64,000 nt of DNA from Streptococcus oralis. Lineage in GTDB: Bacteria > Bacillota > Bacilli > Lactobacillales > Streptococcaceae. The notes beneath the pieces were generated by a model that saw only the letters and a list, made by a program, of their open reading frames with translations, was not told the origin of the DNA and ran no database searches. The stretch spans positions 248,001 to 312,000 of the forward strand of contig NZ_RJPK01000001.1 in assembly GCF_003943415.1 (NCBI RefSeq), read 5' to 3'. Position numbers and translations under genes: made by a program. This document shows positions 27,021-37,598 of the stretch, piece after piece (the first letter of the stretch is position 1; each line of letters begins with the position of its first letter).

Positions 27021-28244
27021 ATGAAAATTAGTAAAAGGCACCTATTGAACTATTCCATTTTGATTCCTTACCTCCTTTTATCGATTTTGGGTCTAATTGT
27101 TGTTTACTCAACGACGAGTGCTACCTTGATCCAAGAAGGGAAAAGTGCTCTTCAGTTAGCTCGGAACCAAGGAATGTTTTGGGTAGTTAGTTTGGTTTTG
27201 ATTGCCTTAATTTATAAACTGAAACTTGGTTTTTTAAGAAATGAACGCTTGATTTTTATCGTTATGTTTGTAGAGATGATTCTCCTAGCTTTGGCTCGGC
27301 TAATTGGAACACCCGTCAATGGTGCCTACGGTTGGATTTCTGTAGGACCTGTAACGATTCAGCCTGCAGAGTATCTTAAGATTATCATTATTTGGTACCT
27401 AGCCCATCGATTCTCAAAACAGCAAGATGAGATAGCTGTTTATGATTTCCAAGTCTTGACTCAGAATCAGTGGTTGCCTCGAGCTTTTAACGACTGGCGT
27501 TTCGTTTTACTGGTTTTGATTGGTAGTTTGGGAATTTTCCCTGACTTGGGAAATGCGACCATTCTGGTCTTGGTGTCGCTGCTTATGTACACAGTTAGTG
27601 GAATCGCCTATCGTTGGTTCTCGACTATTCTAGCTCTCTTAGCAGGAAGTTCCATTTTAGCCTTGTCTGTCATTCGTCTTGTTGGGATTGAGAAGTTTTC
27701 TCAAATTCCGGTATTTGGTTACGTTGCTAAACGTTTCAGCGCCTTCTTTAATCCTTTCAATGACTTGGCAGGCGCAGGGCACCAGCTTGCAAATTCTTAC
27801 TATGCCATGGTTAATGGTGGTTGGTTTGGACTAGGTTTAGGAAATTCCATTGAGAAACGTGGTTATTTGCCAGAAGCCCATACGGACTTCGTCTTTTCGA
27901 TCGTCATCGAGGAGTTTGGATTTGTAGGAGCGAGTATGATTTTGGCACTCCTCTTCTTCTTGATTTTGAGAATCATCCTAGTCGGTATTCGAGCTAAGGA
28001 TCCCTTTAACTCTATGGTTGCTATCGGTGTCGGAGGGATGATCCTTGTTCAGGTCTTTGTCAATATCGGTGGGATTTCCGGTTTGATTCCTTCTACAGGG
28101 GTAACCTTCCCCTTCCTTTCACAAGGGGGGAATAGCCTCCTAGTCTTATCTGTAGCCATTGCCTTTGTACTAAATATCGATGCTAGTGAAAAACGTGCCA
28201 AACTTATCAGAGAATATGAAGGTCAAACTTCTGTTACTCTATAA
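27021..28244 (+). CDS. ftsW: SEDS glycosyltransferase FtsW
   Basis: A 407-residue polytopic membrane protein of the SEDS family that polymerises septal peptidoglycan with a class B PBP. It has about ten helices, [22 protein letters not shown], and [17 protein letters not shown] holding the essential Asp. A TGG-TATAAT promoter lies at 26943-26951 followed by about 70 nt of leader. It sits before ppc, as in pneumococcus, which favours FtsW over RodA. Confidence 0.9.
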   Translation: MKISKRHLLNYSILIPYLLLSILGLIVVYSTTSATLIQEGKSALQLARNQGMFWVVSLVLIALIYKLKLGFLRNERLIFIVMFVEMILLALARLIGTPVNGAYGWISVGPVTIQPAEYLKIIIIWYLAHRFSKQQDEIAVYDFQVLTQNQWLPRAFNDWRFVLLVLIGSLGIFPDLGNATILVLVSLLMYTVSGIAYRWFSTILALLAGSSILALSVIRLVGIEKFSQIPVFGYVAKRFSAFFNPFNDLAGAGHQLANSYYAMVNGGWFGLGLGNSIEKRGYLPEAHTDFVFSIVIEEFGFVGASMILALLFFLILRIILVGIRAKDPFNSMVAIGVGGMILVQVFVNIGGISGLIPSTGVTFPFLSQGGNSLLVLSVAIAFVLNIDASEKRAKLIREYEGQTSVTL

Positions 28245-28267
28245 GGATTGAATGGAAAGGAAAGTTT

Positions 28268-30964
28268 ATGTCACTTCAAAAATTAGAAAACTATAGCAAT
28301 AAAGCCGTCGTCCAAGAAGAAGTCTTGATTTTGACAGAGCTGTTAGAAGACATCACTAAAAATATGCTAGCGCCAGAGACTTTTGATAAAATCATGCAGT
28401 TGAAGGACTTGTCTACAAGCGAAAACTATCAAGGACTCAATAAATTGGTGACCAGCCTTTCAAACGAGGAAATGATCTATATTTCTCGCTATTTCTCAAT
28501 CCTTCCACTCTTGATCAATATCTCTGAAGATGTGGATTTGGCTTATGAGATCAATCACCAAAATAATGTGGACCAAGACTATCTAGGAAAACTGTCAACA
28601 ACGATTAAGATGGTAGCTGAAAAAGAAAATGCAGCCGAAATTTTAGAAAAGTTAAATGTCGTTCCTGTCTTGACCGCCCATCCAACGCAAGTACAACGTA
28701 AGAGTATGCTGGACTTGACCAATCATATCCACACTCTCCTACGTAAGTACCGTGATGTCAAACTTGGCTTGATTAATAAAGAAAAGTGGCACACAGATCT
28801 TCGTCGTTACATTGAAATTATCATGCAAACCGACATGATTCGTGAGAAGAAATTGAAAGTAACCAACGAAATCACCAACGTGATGGAGTACTACCAAAGT
28901 TCTTTCCTGAATGCTGTTCCACGTTTGACGGCTGAGTATAAAAAATTAGCTAAAGAACAAGGTATCGAGCTCCAACATCCAAAACCGATTACAATGGGGA
29001 TGTGGATCGGAGGAGACCGTGATGGAAATCCTTTCGTAACAGCGGAAACCCTCAACAAATCAGCCTTGACTCAGTGCGAAGTCATCATGAACTACTACGA
29101 TGAGAAGATTTATAACCTCTATCGTGAATTCTCACTTTCAACCAGTATTGTGAATGTTAGTGACAAGGTTCGTGAGATGGCGCTCAAGTCTCAAGATAAT
29201 TCCATTTATCGTGAAAAAGAACTCTATCGTCGTGCTCTTTTTGACATCCAAGCTAAGATGCAGGCAACCAAGACCTATCTTATCGAAGATAAGGATGTTC
29301 ATCCAAGATATGCTACCGCAGATGAATTTTACCAAGATTTATTGGCCATCCGAGATTCTCTATTAGAGAACAAAGGTGAGTACCTGATTTCAGGAGAATT
29401 TGTAGAGTTGATGCAGGCGGTTGAAATCTTTGGCTTCTATCTTGCCTCTATCGACATGCGCCAAGATTCTAGTGTTCATGAAGCCTGTGTGGCAGAATTG
29501 CTAGCATCCGCAGGTATCAACGACCATTATAGTGATCTTTCTGAAGATGAAAAATGTAGCCTCCTTTTAAAAGAGTTGGAAGAAGATCCTCGTATCCTCT
29601 CAGCCACTCATGCTGAAAAGTCAGAACTGCTTGAAAAAGAACTGTCTATCTTTAAAGCTGCGCGCAAGTTGAAGGATAAACTGGGCGAAAATGTCATTCG
29701 TCAAACGATTATCTCTCATGCAACCAGTGTGTCCGATATGCTAGAATTAGCCATCATGCTCAAGGAAGTTGGCTTGGTGGATGCCCAAAAAGCCCGTGTT
29801 CAAATCGTTCCCCTCTTTGAAACAATTGAGGACTTGGATCACTCGGAAGAAACCATGAGAAGATATTTCTCTCTTCCTTTGGCTAAAAAATGGATTGCTT
29901 CAAAAGACAACTACCAAGAAATCATGCTAGGCTACTCTGATAGCAACAAAGACGGTGGTTACCTGTCATCATGTTGGACTCTATATAAAGCGCAACAGCA
30001 ACTGACTGCTATCGGTGACGAATTTGGTGTTAAAGTTACCTTCTTCCATGGTCGTGGTGGTACTGTGGGTCGTGGTGGTGGACCAACTTATGAAGCTATC
30101 ACATCCCAACCACTCAAGTCTATTAAGGACCGCATCCGTCTGACTGAGCAGGGAGAAGTGATTGGAAACAAATACGGAAACAAAGACGCTGCCTATTATA
30201 ACCTTGAAATGTTGGTTTCTGCAGCTATTAACCGTATGATTACCAAGAAGAAGAGTGATACTAACACATCAAATCGTTATGAAGCTATCATGGATCAAGT
30301 AGTGGACCGCAGCTACGATATCTACCGTGATTTGGTCTTTGGAAATGAACATTTCTATGACTATTTCTTTGAATCAAGTCCAATCAAGGCTATTTCAAGC
30401 TTTAATATCGGTTCGCGTCCAGCAGCTCGTAAGACTATTACAGAAATCGGTGGTTTGCGTGCCATCCCTTGGGTCTTCTCGTGGTCACAAAGTCGTGTCA
30501 TGTTTCCTGGATGGTACGGTGTGGGATCAAGCTTTAAAGAATTTATTGATCAAGATCCAAAGAATATTGAGATTCTCCGTGACATGTACCAAAACTGGCC
30601 TTTCTTCCAATCTCTGCTCTCTAATGTGGACATGGTCTTGTCTAAGTCCAACATGAACATTGCCTTTGAATATGCCAAGCTCTGTGAGGATGAAGAAGTG
30701 CAAGCCATCTATTACACCATTTTAGATGAATGGCAATTGACCAAGGACGTTATTCTAGCCATCGAAGGTTATGACGAACTCTTGGCGGAGAACTCTTACC
30801 TAAAAGACAGTCTAAACTATCGTATGCCTTACTTTAATATCCTTAACTACATCCAGTTGGAGTTGATCAAACGTCAACGTCGTGGTGAATTGTCAGCAGA
30901 CGAAGAAAGACTGATTCATACAACTATTAACGGAATTGCAACCGGTTTGCGTAATTCAGGCTGA
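28268..30964 (+). CDS. ppc: Phosphoenolpyruvate carboxylase
   Basis: An 898-residue enzyme making oxaloacetate from PEP and bicarbonate, the anaplerotic route to aspartate in streptococci. [13 protein letters not shown] carries the catalytic His, [12 protein letters not shown] and [14 protein letters not shown] form the PEP site, and the protein ends in the conserved [19 protein letters not shown] precedes ATG. It is followed by its own terminator. Confidence 0.97.
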   Translation: MSLQKLENYSNKAVVQEEVLILTELLEDITKNMLAPETFDKIMQLKDLSTSENYQGLNKLVTSLSNEEMIYISRYFSILPLLINISEDVDLAYEINHQNNVDQDYLGKLSTTIKMVAEKENAAEILEKLNVVPVLTAHPTQVQRKSMLDLTNHIHTLLRKYRDVKLGLINKEKWHTDLRRYIEIIMQTDMIREKKLKVTNEITNVMEYYQSSFLNAVPRLTAEYKKLAKEQGIELQHPKPITMGMWIGGDRDGNPFVTAETLNKSALTQCEVIMNYYDEKIYNLYREFSLSTSIVNVSDKVREMALKSQDNSIYREKELYRRALFDIQAKMQATKTYLIEDKDVHPRYATADEFYQDLLAIRDSLLENKGEYLISGEFVELMQAVEIFGFYLASIDMRQDSSVHEACVAELLASAGINDHYSDLSEDEKCSLLLKELEEDPRILSATHAEKSELLEKELSIFKAARKLKDKLGENVIRQTIISHATSVSDMLELAIMLKEVGLVDAQKARVQIVPLFETIEDLDHSEETMRRYFSLPLAKKWIASKDNYQEIMLGYSDSNKDGGYLSSCWTLYKAQQQLTAIGDEFGVKVTFFHGRGGTVGRGGGPTYEAITSQPLKSIKDRIRLTEQGEVIGNKYGNKDAAYYNLEMLVSAAINRMITKKKSDTNTSNRYEAIMDQVVDRSYDIYRDLVFGNEHFYDYFFESSPIKAISSFNIGSRPAARKTITEIGGLRAIPWVFSWSQSRVMFPGWYGVGSSFKEFIDQDPKNIEILRDMYQNWPFFQSLLSNVDMVLSKSNMNIAFEYAKLCEDEEVQAIYYTILDEWQLTKDVILAIEGYDELLAENSYLKDSLNYRMPYFNILNYIQLELIKRQRRGELSADEERLIHTTINGIATGLRNSG

Positions 30965-30972
30965 TATTCTAC

Positions 30973-31004
30973 AAACTTTCTCTTTTTCAAGGGGAAGTTT
31001 TTGA
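30973..31004 (+). terminator. Terminator of ppc
   Basis: AAACTTTCTC and GGGGAAGTTT pair over 10 bp (two G-U) around TTTTTCAA, followed by TT. Confidence 0.65.
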
Positions 31005-31031
31005 ATTGTTTAAAAAATTCTAAAAATAAGC

Positions 31032-31059
31032 TTGACAAGTAGTTGAAAAATGATATAAT
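31032..31059 (+). promoter_or_regulatory. Promoter of the T-box/trpXYZ transcript
   Basis: TTGACA (31032-31037), 16-nt spacer, TATAAT (31054-31059), with TGA directly ahead of the -10. This is the best consensus promoter in the window. Confidence 0.88.
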
Positions 31060-31089
31060 TTAAACATTCAGAAAGTAATCATGCTCATT

Positions 31090-31300
31090 TTTTAGAGAGT
31101 CTGTGGTTGGTGAAAGCAGATAGATGAAATTGATGAAATTGGGCTGAATGTACTTAAGAATTTGAAATCATAAAAATTCGGTGAGCACACCTTATAGTGC
31201 AACTCGTGAATGCGAGAAAGAGCGATAGGGATATTCCCTATAATTGAGGTGGCACCGCGCATCGACGTCCTCACACAAGTTTTTTGTGTGAGGACTTTTT
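31090..31300 (+). promoter_or_regulatory. T-box riboswitch, probably tRNA-Trp specific
   Basis: The leader opens with AGAGAG (31094-31099) and GGTTGGTGAAAG, a stem I distal loop, and contains the invariant T-box AGGTGGCACCGCG at 31247-31259, whose core pairs with the tRNA acceptor end. A terminator (GTCCTCACACAA/TTGTGTGAGGAC, 31267-31295, then TTTTT) competes with the antiterminator. UGG followed by G at 31140-31143 in the expected specifier area fits tryptophan. Uncharged tRNA would allow transcription of the transporter downstream. The specifier assignment is by inspection only. Confidence 0.88.
31267..31300 (+). terminator. T-box-controlled terminator
   Basis: A 12-bp perfect stem GTCCTCACACAA/TTGTGTGAGGAC followed by five T, just after the T-box sequence. 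Confidence 0.9.
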
Positions 31301-31314
31301 GTTGGAGGAGACTT

Positions 31315-31392
31315 ATGGAATTTAAACGATGGCGTCGCTTGTTTTGTTTAAAAGAGCATTATACAAGTGATTTAAAAGGAGAAAAAATATGA
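31315..31392 (+). CDS. 25-codon small ORF between the T-box and trpX
   Basis: ATG at 31315 has a strong GGAGGAG 5 nt before it, and the TGA at 31390-31392 overlaps the trpX ATG (ATGA). The peptide begins MEFKRWRRLF and ends LKGEKI; it is strongly basic at the front, with one Trp at position 6 and one Cys. The trpX binding site (AAAGGAG) lies inside it, so translating it would couple to trpX. No known family was recognised; coding is inferred from the two well-placed signals. Confidence 0.5.
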   Translation: MEFKRWRRLFCLKEHYTSDLKGEKI

Positions 31393-32384
31393 AAAATAAA
31401 CGTTTAATTGGAATTATCGCTGGATTAGCAGTATTGGTAGTAGCTAGTTTGATCTATTCATCTATGAACAAGCCAGCAGCTAAGGTGGAGCAAAAAGTTG
31501 CTAAGGTTGGTGTCCTTCAGTTTGTTAGCCACCCCTCTTTAGACTTGATTTACCAAGGAATTCAAGATGGACTAGCTGAAGAAGGCTATAAGGACGACCA
31601 AGTAAAAATCGACTTTATGAACTCTGAAGGTGATCAGAGCAAGGTTGCAACCATGAGTAAACAGTTAGTAGCAAATGGAAACGACGTTGTTGTTGGGATT
31701 GCGACACCAGCTGCTCAAGGACTCGCTAGTGCTACAAAAGACCTACCTGTTATCATGGCTGCTATTACAGACCCAATCGGTGCTAACTTGGTCAAAGATT
31801 TGAAAAAACCAGGTGGCAACATTACGGGAGTATCAGACCACAACCCAGCTGAACAACAAGTAGAGTTGATAAAAACTCTCACACCAAATGTCAAAACAAT
31901 CGGAGCTCTTTACTCAAGTAGCGAAGATAACTCAAAAACACAGGTAGAAGAATTCAAGGCTTATGCTGAAAAAGCAGGTTTGACAGTCGAAACCTTTGCT
32001 GTTCCATCAACAAATGAAATTGCTTCAACAGTCAATGTTATGACCAGCAAGGTCGATGCGATTTGGGTTCCAATTGACAACACCATCGCATCAGCATTCT
32101 CAACAGTTGTTTCAAGCAACCAAACAGCTAAAAAGCCAATCTATCCAAGTGCCACTGCCATGGTAGAAGCAGGAGGATTAGCATCTGTAGTAGTTGACCA
32201 ACACGATCTTGGAGTGGCTACTGGTAAAATGATTGCCAAAGTTTTGAAAGGTGAAAAACCAGCTGATACGCCAGTTAATGTCTTTTCAACTGGTAAGTCA
32301 GTGATTAATAAAAAACTAGCGCAGGAACTTGGTATCACCATTCCTGAGTCCGTTCTAAAAGAAGCAGGACAAGTGATTGAATAA
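31389..32384 (+). CDS. trpX: ABC transporter substrate-binding protein, TrpX-like
   Basis: A 331-residue protein of the ABC_sub_bind family (PF04392 type): GVLQFVSHPSLDLIYQGI, ATPAAQGLASATKDLPV, GALYSSSEDNSK. The N-terminus has a membrane segment (about 7-24) after KNKR but no lipobox Cys, so it is probably held by an uncleaved anchor. A Trp T-box upstream and the permease/ATPase genes downstream mark it as the binding component of the predicted tryptophan transporter trpXYZ. Substrate is inferred from the T-box, not measured. Confidence 0.8.
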   Translation: MKNKRLIGIIAGLAVLVVASLIYSSMNKPAAKVEQKVAKVGVLQFVSHPSLDLIYQGIQDGLAEEGYKDDQVKIDFMNSEGDQSKVATMSKQLVANGNDVVVGIATPAAQGLASATKDLPVIMAAITDPIGANLVKDLKKPGGNITGVSDHNPAEQQVELIKTLTPNVKTIGALYSSSEDNSKTQVEEFKAYAEKAGLTVETFAVPSTNEIASTVNVMTSKVDAIWVPIDNTIASAFSTVVSSNQTAKKPIYPSATAMVEAGGLASVVVDQHDLGVATGKMIAKVLKGEKPADTPVNVFSTGKSVINKKLAQELGITIPESVLKEAGQVIE

Positions 32385-32391
32385 AGATAAA

Positions 32392-32425
32392 GGAGGAGCT
32401 GGGTACATCTCCTCCCATTTTTACT
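32392..32425 (+). promoter_or_regulatory. Hairpin between trpX and trpY
   Basis: GGAGGAG and CTCCTCC pair perfectly around a 10-nt loop, followed by CATTTTTAC. It may slow transcription or shield the trpX mRNA end, letting more binding protein than permease be made. Confidence 0.5.
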
Positions 32426-32449
32426 AAAGAAAGAAATGAGTGAAAGATT

Positions 32450-33316
32450 ATGATAGTATCCATTATTTCTCAGGGGATGGTCTGGGCGATTTTAGGTTTG
32501 GGAATCTTTATGACTTTCCGAATTTTGAATTTCCCTGATATGACTACTGAAGGTTCTTTTCCTCTTGGGGGAGCAGTAGCTGTAACCTTGATAACACAGG
32601 GAGTCAATCCATTCTTAGCGACCTTAGCTGCAGTAGGAGCGGGATGTCTAGCTGGAATGGCGACGGGACTCTTATATACCAAAGGAAAAATCCCAACCCT
32701 CTTATCAGGGATTCTGGTCATGACTTCCTGCCATTCCATCATGCTCATGATTATGGGGCGTGCCAATCTGGGGCTTCTTGGAACCAAGCAAATTCAGGAT
32801 GTCTTGCCTTTCGATTCAGACCTTAACCAACTCCTGACTGGATTAATCTTTGTAGCTCTTGTTATTGGTCTCATGCTCTTTTTCCTAGATACCAAACTAG
32901 GTCAGGCCTACATCGCTACAGGTGACAATCCCGATATGGCACGTAGCTTTGGTATCAATACGGGACGTATGGAACTCATGGGCTTGGTTCTCTCAAATGG
33001 GATTATCGCGCTTGCAGGAGCCTTAATTGCTCAACAAGAAGGATACGCGGATGTTTCTCGAGGAATTGGCGTGATTGTCGTAGGGCTTGCTAGCTTGATT
33101 ATTGGTGAGGTTTTGTTCAAGAGTTTGACCCTGGCAGAGCGACTCATGACCATCGTTGTAGGGTCTATTGCTTATCAGTTCCTCGTTTGGGGAGTGATTG
33201 CTCTTGGGTTTAATACAAGTTATCTTCGTTTGTACAGCGCCTTGATTTTGGCAGTTTGCCTCATGATTCCAACCTTCAAAAGCAAATACCTGAAAGGAGT
33301 CAAGTTTAGCAAATGA
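32450..33316 (+). CDS. trpY: ABC transporter permease, TrpY-like
   Basis: A 288-residue permease of the LivH/RbsC-like family (PF02653 type) with about eight hydrophobic helices. FRILNFPDMTTEGSFPLGG near the start is typical of the group that pairs with PF04392 binding proteins; ATGDNPDMARSFGI is another conserved loop. ATG follows a weak GTGAAAG site. It overlaps trpZ by 4 nt. Confidence 0.83.
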   Translation: MIVSIISQGMVWAILGLGIFMTFRILNFPDMTTEGSFPLGGAVAVTLITQGVNPFLATLAAVGAGCLAGMATGLLYTKGKIPTLLSGILVMTSCHSIMLMIMGRANLGLLGTKQIQDVLPFDSDLNQLLTGLIFVALVIGLMLFFLDTKLGQAYIATGDNPDMARSFGINTGRMELMGLVLSNGIIALAGALIAQQEGYADVSRGIGVIVVGLASLIIGEVLFKSLTLAERLMTIVVGSIAYQFLVWGVIALGFNTSYLRLYSALILAVCLMIPTFKSKYLKGVKFSK

Positions 33317-34071
33317 CAGCAATTGTAGAATTAAAAAATGCTACCAAAGTCATCACGAATGGCTTTGATGAGGAAAAAATCATTCTGAATGATGTTTCTC
33401 TTGAAATTTTCGAACATGATTTCATTACCATCCTAGGGGGAAATGGAGCAGGGAAATCAACGCTTTTTAACACTATTGCAGGTACCTTGCCTTTAACAAG
33501 TGGAAGTATCCGTATCATGGGCGAGGACGTGACGCATTTTTCACCTGAAAAGCGGGCTAAGTACTTGTCTCGTGTCTTTCAGGATCCTAAGATGGGTACG
33601 GCTCCCCGTATGACGGTGGCGGAAAATCTCTTGATTGCCAAGTTTCGTGGTGAGAAGAGAGGACTCCTTCCTAGAAGGCTATCAAGTCATCGGGAAGAGT
33701 TTCAGGCTACCATTGAAAAAGTGGGAAATGGTCTTGAGAAACATCTCGACACTCCGATTGAGTTTCTTTCAGGTGGACAACGTCAGGCCTTGAGTCTCTT
33801 GATGGCAACCTTGAAGCGACCAGAGTTGCTCTTGTTGGATGAACACACAGCGGCTCTTGACCCAAAAACAAGTGTGGCCTTGATGGAGTTAACTGATGAA
33901 TTTGTCAGCAAGGATTATCTGACAGCCTTGATGATTACCCACCATATGGAAGATGCACTGAAGTATGGAAATCGTCTGATTGTCATGAAGGAAGGTCGTA
34001 TCATCCAAGACCTCAATAAAGAAGAAAAAGCTAAGATGAAAATCTCAGACTACTATCAATTATTTGAATAG
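33313..34071 (+). CDS. trpZ: ABC transporter ATP-binding protein, TrpZ-like
   Basis: A 252-residue ATPase with Walker A GGNGAGKS, signature LSGGQRQ, Walker B LLLLDEHTAAL and the His of MITHHM. DEHT instead of DEPT is usual in this transporter group. It starts within the permease stop (ATGA) after AAAGGAG and completes the transporter operon. Confidence 0.87.
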   Translation: MTAIVELKNATKVITNGFDEEKIILNDVSLEIFEHDFITILGGNGAGKSTLFNTIAGTLPLTSGSIRIMGEDVTHFSPEKRAKYLSRVFQDPKMGTAPRMTVAENLLIAKFRGEKRGLLPRRLSSHREEFQATIEKVGNGLEKHLDTPIEFLSGGQRQALSLLMATLKRPELLLLDEHTAALDPKTSVALMELTDEFVSKDYLTALMITHHMEDALKYGNRLIVMKEGRIIQDLNKEEKAKMKISDYYQLFE

Positions 34072-34107
34072 ATGAGTTAAATAATCATCAAAAAATAGTG
34101 AAAATTA

Positions 34108-34141
34108 ACTTAGAAACATGGAAGTGTTTCTGAGTTTTTTA
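34108..34141 (+). terminator. Terminator of trpXYZ
   Basis: ACTTAGAAACA and TGTTTCTGAGT pair over 11 bp (one G-U) with a 6-nt loop, followed by TTTTTT. Confidence 0.85.
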
Positions 34142-34223
34142 TCTCCTCTTTCTATATAGAAGAATAAGGCAAAGAGAATTACGGAAAGCGTATGAAATGG
34201 TTTACTTTTTTTCAGAAATAAGC

Positions 34224-34229
34224 TATACT
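34224..34229 (+). promoter_or_regulatory. -10 of the dnaG-rpoD operon
   Basis: TATACT, 38 nt ahead of the dnaG ATG, in an AT-rich stretch; no strong -35. Confidence 0.45.
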
Positions 34230-34267
34230 AGTTTACGTGAAACTATGATAAGATGGAGGTATTGTGT

Positions 34268-36028
34268 ATGGTTGACAAGCAAGTCATTGAAGAAATCAAA
34301 AACAATGCCAACATTGTGGAAGTCATAGGTGATGTGATTTCTTTACAAAAGGCTGGACGGAACTATTTAGGGCTCTGTCCTTTTCATGGTGAAAAGACCC
34401 CCTCTTTCAATGTTGTGGAAGACAAGCAGTTTTATCACTGTTTTGGCTGTGGGCGCTCAGGAGATGTCTTTAAGTTCATTGAAGAATATCAAGGTGTGTC
34501 CTTTATGGAAGCCGTTCAGCTCTTAGGTGAGCGCGTCGGTATTCAACTGGCTATGCCCGTACAGTCTCGTCCTCATCAGGCTTCCCCTCATCAAGCTCTA
34601 TATGATATGCATGAAGAAGCTGCTCGTTTTTACCATGCAATCCTCATGACGACCAAGATGGGAGAAGAAGCAAGGGCTTATCTCTACAAACGTGGATTGA
34701 CAGATGATGTTCTGAAGCACTTCCAGATTGGATTGGCTCCAGCAGAGAGAACTTATCTCTATCAACGTTTGGCTGACAAGTTTGAGGAAAAGGATTTATT
34801 GGATTCGGGCTTGTTTTATCTGTCAGATGGTAATCAATTTTATGATACTTTTTTTGGACGGATCATCTTTCCTTTGACCAATGACAAGGGACAGGTTATT
34901 GCATTTTCAGGTCGTATCTGGCAAGAAACTGACAGTCAGACTGCCAAATATAAAAATAGTCGCTCGACTGCAATTTTTAACAAGAGTTACGAATTGTATC
35001 ATTTGGACAAGGCAAAAAAGGGAACAGGTAAGATTACAGAGCTCTATCTGATGGAAGGCTTCATGGATGTGATCGCAGCCTACCGTGCTGGTATAGAAAA
35101 TGCTGTGGCTTCCATGGGGACAGCCTTAAGCAAGGAGCATGTTGACCACCTTAAACGCTTTACCAAAAAAATTGTTCTCAGCTATGATGGTGACAAGGCA
35201 GGACAGGCAGCGACAGCCAAAGCTCTGGAAGAATTAAAAGATTTCTCAGTGGAAGTTGTCCGAGTACCTGATGCCATGGACCCAGATGAGTATTTACAAA
35301 AGAATTCTCCTGAAGATCTGGCCTACCTCTTAACCAAGACACGTATCAGTCCCATAGAGTTCTATATTCACCAACTCAAACCTGAAAATAGTGATAACTT
35401 ACAAGCGCAAATCGAGTTCATTGAAAAGATTGCGCCCTTAATTGCCAAAGAAAAGTCGATCACTGCCCAGAATTCTTACATCCACATTCTGGCGGATAAC
35501 CTACCTTCCTTTGATTACCAGCAGGTAGAACAGATTGTAAATGAAAGTCGCATTGTTCAAAGGCAGGAGAGGGTCAAGGAGCAACCTACACCAGTAGCGA
35601 TTAGTTTACCTGTGACGCGGCAACTAACAGCAGTCATGAGAGCAGAGGCTCATCTCCTTTATAGAATGGCTGAGAATCCACTTGTTTTGAATGACTATCG
35701 ATTAAGAGAAGATTTTTTCTTTGATACCCCAGAATTTCAGATTCTTTACGAATTATTAAGTGTAGAGGGAGAAATCGGCTCAGAGGAGCTTTCTCATCAG
35801 ACACCTGAGGTTGAAAATGCTTGGTACCACGTGCTTAGTCTGGATTTGCCAGCTGAGATGTCGCCTCAAGAGCTAGCGGAAGTCGAAGCGACTCGAAACC
35901 GTTCCCTCCTCAGCAAGGACAATTTAAGAATTAAAAAGAAAGTGCAGGAAGCTAGTCATGTAGGAGATACAGACACAGCCTTGGAAGAATTGCAACGATT
36001 GATTTCCCAAAAGAGAAGAATGGAGTAA
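34268..36028 (+). CDS. dnaG: DNA primase
   Basis: A 586-residue primase making RNA primers at the fork. The CHC2 zinc site is Cys37, His40, Cys58, Cys61 ([18 protein letters not shown]); the TOPRIM domain has [12 protein letters not shown] and LSYDGDKAG; a C-terminal helicase-binding region follows. The ATG at 34268 is used because TGGAGGT sits 8 nt before it; the frame could open at 34253, but that ATG overlaps the binding site. rpoD follows 2 nt later, the classical macromolecular-synthesis pair. Confidence 0.95.
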   Translation: MVDKQVIEEIKNNANIVEVIGDVISLQKAGRNYLGLCPFHGEKTPSFNVVEDKQFYHCFGCGRSGDVFKFIEEYQGVSFMEAVQLLGERVGIQLAMPVQSRPHQASPHQALYDMHEEAARFYHAILMTTKMGEEARAYLYKRGLTDDVLKHFQIGLAPAERTYLYQRLADKFEEKDLLDSGLFYLSDGNQFYDTFFGRIIFPLTNDKGQVIAFSGRIWQETDSQTAKYKNSRSTAIFNKSYELYHLDKAKKGTGKITELYLMEGFMDVIAAYRAGIENAVASMGTALSKEHVDHLKRFTKKIVLSYDGDKAGQAATAKALEELKDFSVEVVRVPDAMDPDEYLQKNSPEDLAYLLTKTRISPIEFYIHQLKPENSDNLQAQIEFIEKIAPLIAKEKSITAQNSYIHILADNLPSFDYQQVEQIVNESRIVQRQERVKEQPTPVAISLPVTRQLTAVMRAEAHLLYRMAENPLVLNDYRLREDFFFDTPEFQILYELLSVEGEIGSEELSHQTPEVENAWYHVLSLDLPAEMSPQELAEVEATRNRSLLSKDNLRIKKKVQEASHVGDTDTALEELQRLISQKRRME

Positions 36029-36030
36029 TA

Positions 36031-37140
36031 ATGGCAACAAAACAAAAAGAAGTAACTACATTTGATGTGCAAGTAGCAGACTTTATCCGTAACCACAAAA
36101 AAACAGGAACAGCAACAGACGACGAAATCAATTCAAGTCTGGTTATTCCTTTTACCCTAGATGCAGACGGCATTGAAGACCTTTTGCAACGGATTCAAGA
36201 TGCTGGAATTTCTATCACAGACAACGAAGGAAATCCAAGTGCGCGTGTTCTTAGTACAGAAGAAGAACCAGAACTCAGTGATGAGGACTTGATTGGCTCA
36301 ACTTCTGCCAAGGTTAATGACCCTGTCCGTATGTATTTGAAGGAAATCGGGGTTGTTCCTCTCTTGACCAACGAAGAGGAAAAAGAATTGGCCTTAGCAG
36401 TTGAGGCAGGTGATATCGAAGCCAAACAACGTCTTGCCGAAGCCAACCTTCGTTTGGTGGTTTCTATCGCTAAGCGCTATGTAGGGCGTGGCATGCAGTT
36501 TCTTGACTTGATCCAAGAAGGAAACATGGGCTTGATGAAGGCTGTTGACAAGTTTGACTATTCAAAAGGTTTTAAGTTTTCAACTTACGCAACTTGGTGG
36601 ATTCGTCAGGCGATCACTCGTGCCATCGCTGATCAAGCTCGTACCATCCGTATCCCTGTTCACATGGTTGAAACTATCAATAAATTGGTTCGTGAACAGC
36701 GTAATCTTCTTCAAGAATTGGGACAAGATCCAACACCTGAACAAATCGCTGAGCGTATGGATATGACACCTGACAAGGTACGCGAAATCTTGAAAATCGC
36801 CCAAGAGCCAGTATCGCTTGAAACACCGATTGGTGAAGAGGACGATAGTCATCTTGGGGACTTTATCGAAGACGAAGTGATTGAAAATCCAGTAGACTAC
36901 ACAACTCGTATCGTTTTGCGTGAGCAGTTGGATGAAGTCTTGGATACTCTTACAGACCGTGAAGAAAATGTCTTGCGCTTGCGTTTCGGTTTGGACGATG
37001 GGAAAATGCGTACTCTTGAAGATGTTGGTAAAGTCTTTAACGTGACTCGTGAACGTATTCGTCAGATTGAGGCTAAGGCTTTGAGAAAACTACGTCAACC
37101 AAGTCGCAGTAAACCCCTTCGTGATTTTATTGAAGACTAA
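36031..37140 (+). CDS. rpoD: Primary sigma factor RpoD (sigma-70/SigA)
   Basis: A 369-residue housekeeping sigma factor. It has region 1.1, region 2 with [19 protein letters not shown] and [15 protein letters not shown] (promoter melting and -10 contact), region 3, and region 4 with [20 protein letters not shown] (-35 contact). GGAG precedes the ATG, 2 nt after dnaG. It recognises the TGnTATAAT promoters found across this window. Confidence 0.97.
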   Translation: MATKQKEVTTFDVQVADFIRNHKKTGTATDDEINSSLVIPFTLDADGIEDLLQRIQDAGISITDNEGNPSARVLSTEEEPELSDEDLIGSTSAKVNDPVRMYLKEIGVVPLLTNEEEKELALAVEAGDIEAKQRLAEANLRLVVSIAKRYVGRGMQFLDLIQEGNMGLMKAVDKFDYSKGFKFSTYATWWIRQAITRAIADQARTIRIPVHMVETINKLVREQRNLLQELGQDPTPEQIAERMDMTPDKVREILKIAQEPVSLETPIGEEDDSHLGDFIEDEVIENPVDYTTRIVLREQLDEVLDTLTDREENVLRLRFGLDDGKMRTLEDVGKVFNVTRERIRQIEAKALRKLRQPSRSKPLRDFIED

Positions 37141-37154
37141 GAGTGAGGAATAAC

Positions 37155-37484
37155 ATGGCTTATACAGAAGAGCAAATTGAAACAATTAAAACACGTATTT
37201 TAAATGCCTTGGAAGAAGTAATTGACCCTGAGTTGGGGATTGATATTGTCAACCTAGGTTTGATTTATGAAATTCGTTTTGATGGTGAAACTGGTCACAC
37301 TGAAATTGATATGACCTTAACAACTATGGGCTGCCCACTGGCTGACCTCTTAACAGACCAGATACACGATGCGATGACAGAGGTGCCTGAGGTAACCAAT
37401 ACCGAAGTTAAATTGGTCTGGTATCCAGCTTGGACGGTTGAAAAAATGAGCCGATATGCACGTATCGCCCTAGGAATTAAATAA
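37155..37484 (+). CDS. MIP18/DUF59 family protein (SufT/PaaD-like)
   Basis: A 109-residue single-domain protein: VIDPELGIDIVNLGLIYEI and TTMGCPLADLL with the conserved Cys. DUF59 proteins help assemble or deliver Fe-S clusters; the target is unknown. The ATG at 37155 is preferred over GTG 37143, since the latter only adds RNN and lacks a binding site. It is co-transcribed with rpoD (14 nt apart) and ends before a terminator-like hairpin. Confidence 0.85.
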   Translation: MAYTEEQIETIKTRILNALEEVIDPELGIDIVNLGLIYEIRFDGETGHTEIDMTLTTMGCPLADLLTDQIHDAMTEVPEVTNTEVKLVWYPAWTVEKMSRYARIALGIK

Positions 37485-37501
37485 AGACTAAGAAAAATGC
37501 G

Positions 37502-37560
37502 AGAGACGATTGGAAAATGAGGAAATTCCCTTCTTTTTCCTCTGGTCTCTTCTTTCTTTT
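37502..37560 (+). terminator. Terminator-like nested hairpin
   Basis: AGAGAC (37502-37507) pairs with GTCTCT (37545-37550) and GAGGAAA with TTTCCTC inside, followed by TCTTTCTTTT. The internal asymmetry is large, so efficiency is uncertain. Confidence 0.45.
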
Positions 37561-37581
37561 GCTGATTTTCTGGAAATAAAA

Positions 37582-37598
37582 TGGTATAATGAATGGTA
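37582..37598 (+). promoter_or_regulatory. Extended -10 promoter giving a leaderless cpoA mRNA
   Basis: TGG-TATAAT (37585-37590), seven bases (GAATGGT), ATG at 37598. Another ATG at 37589 overlaps the -10 itself and cannot be on the transcript. Confidence 0.7.
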
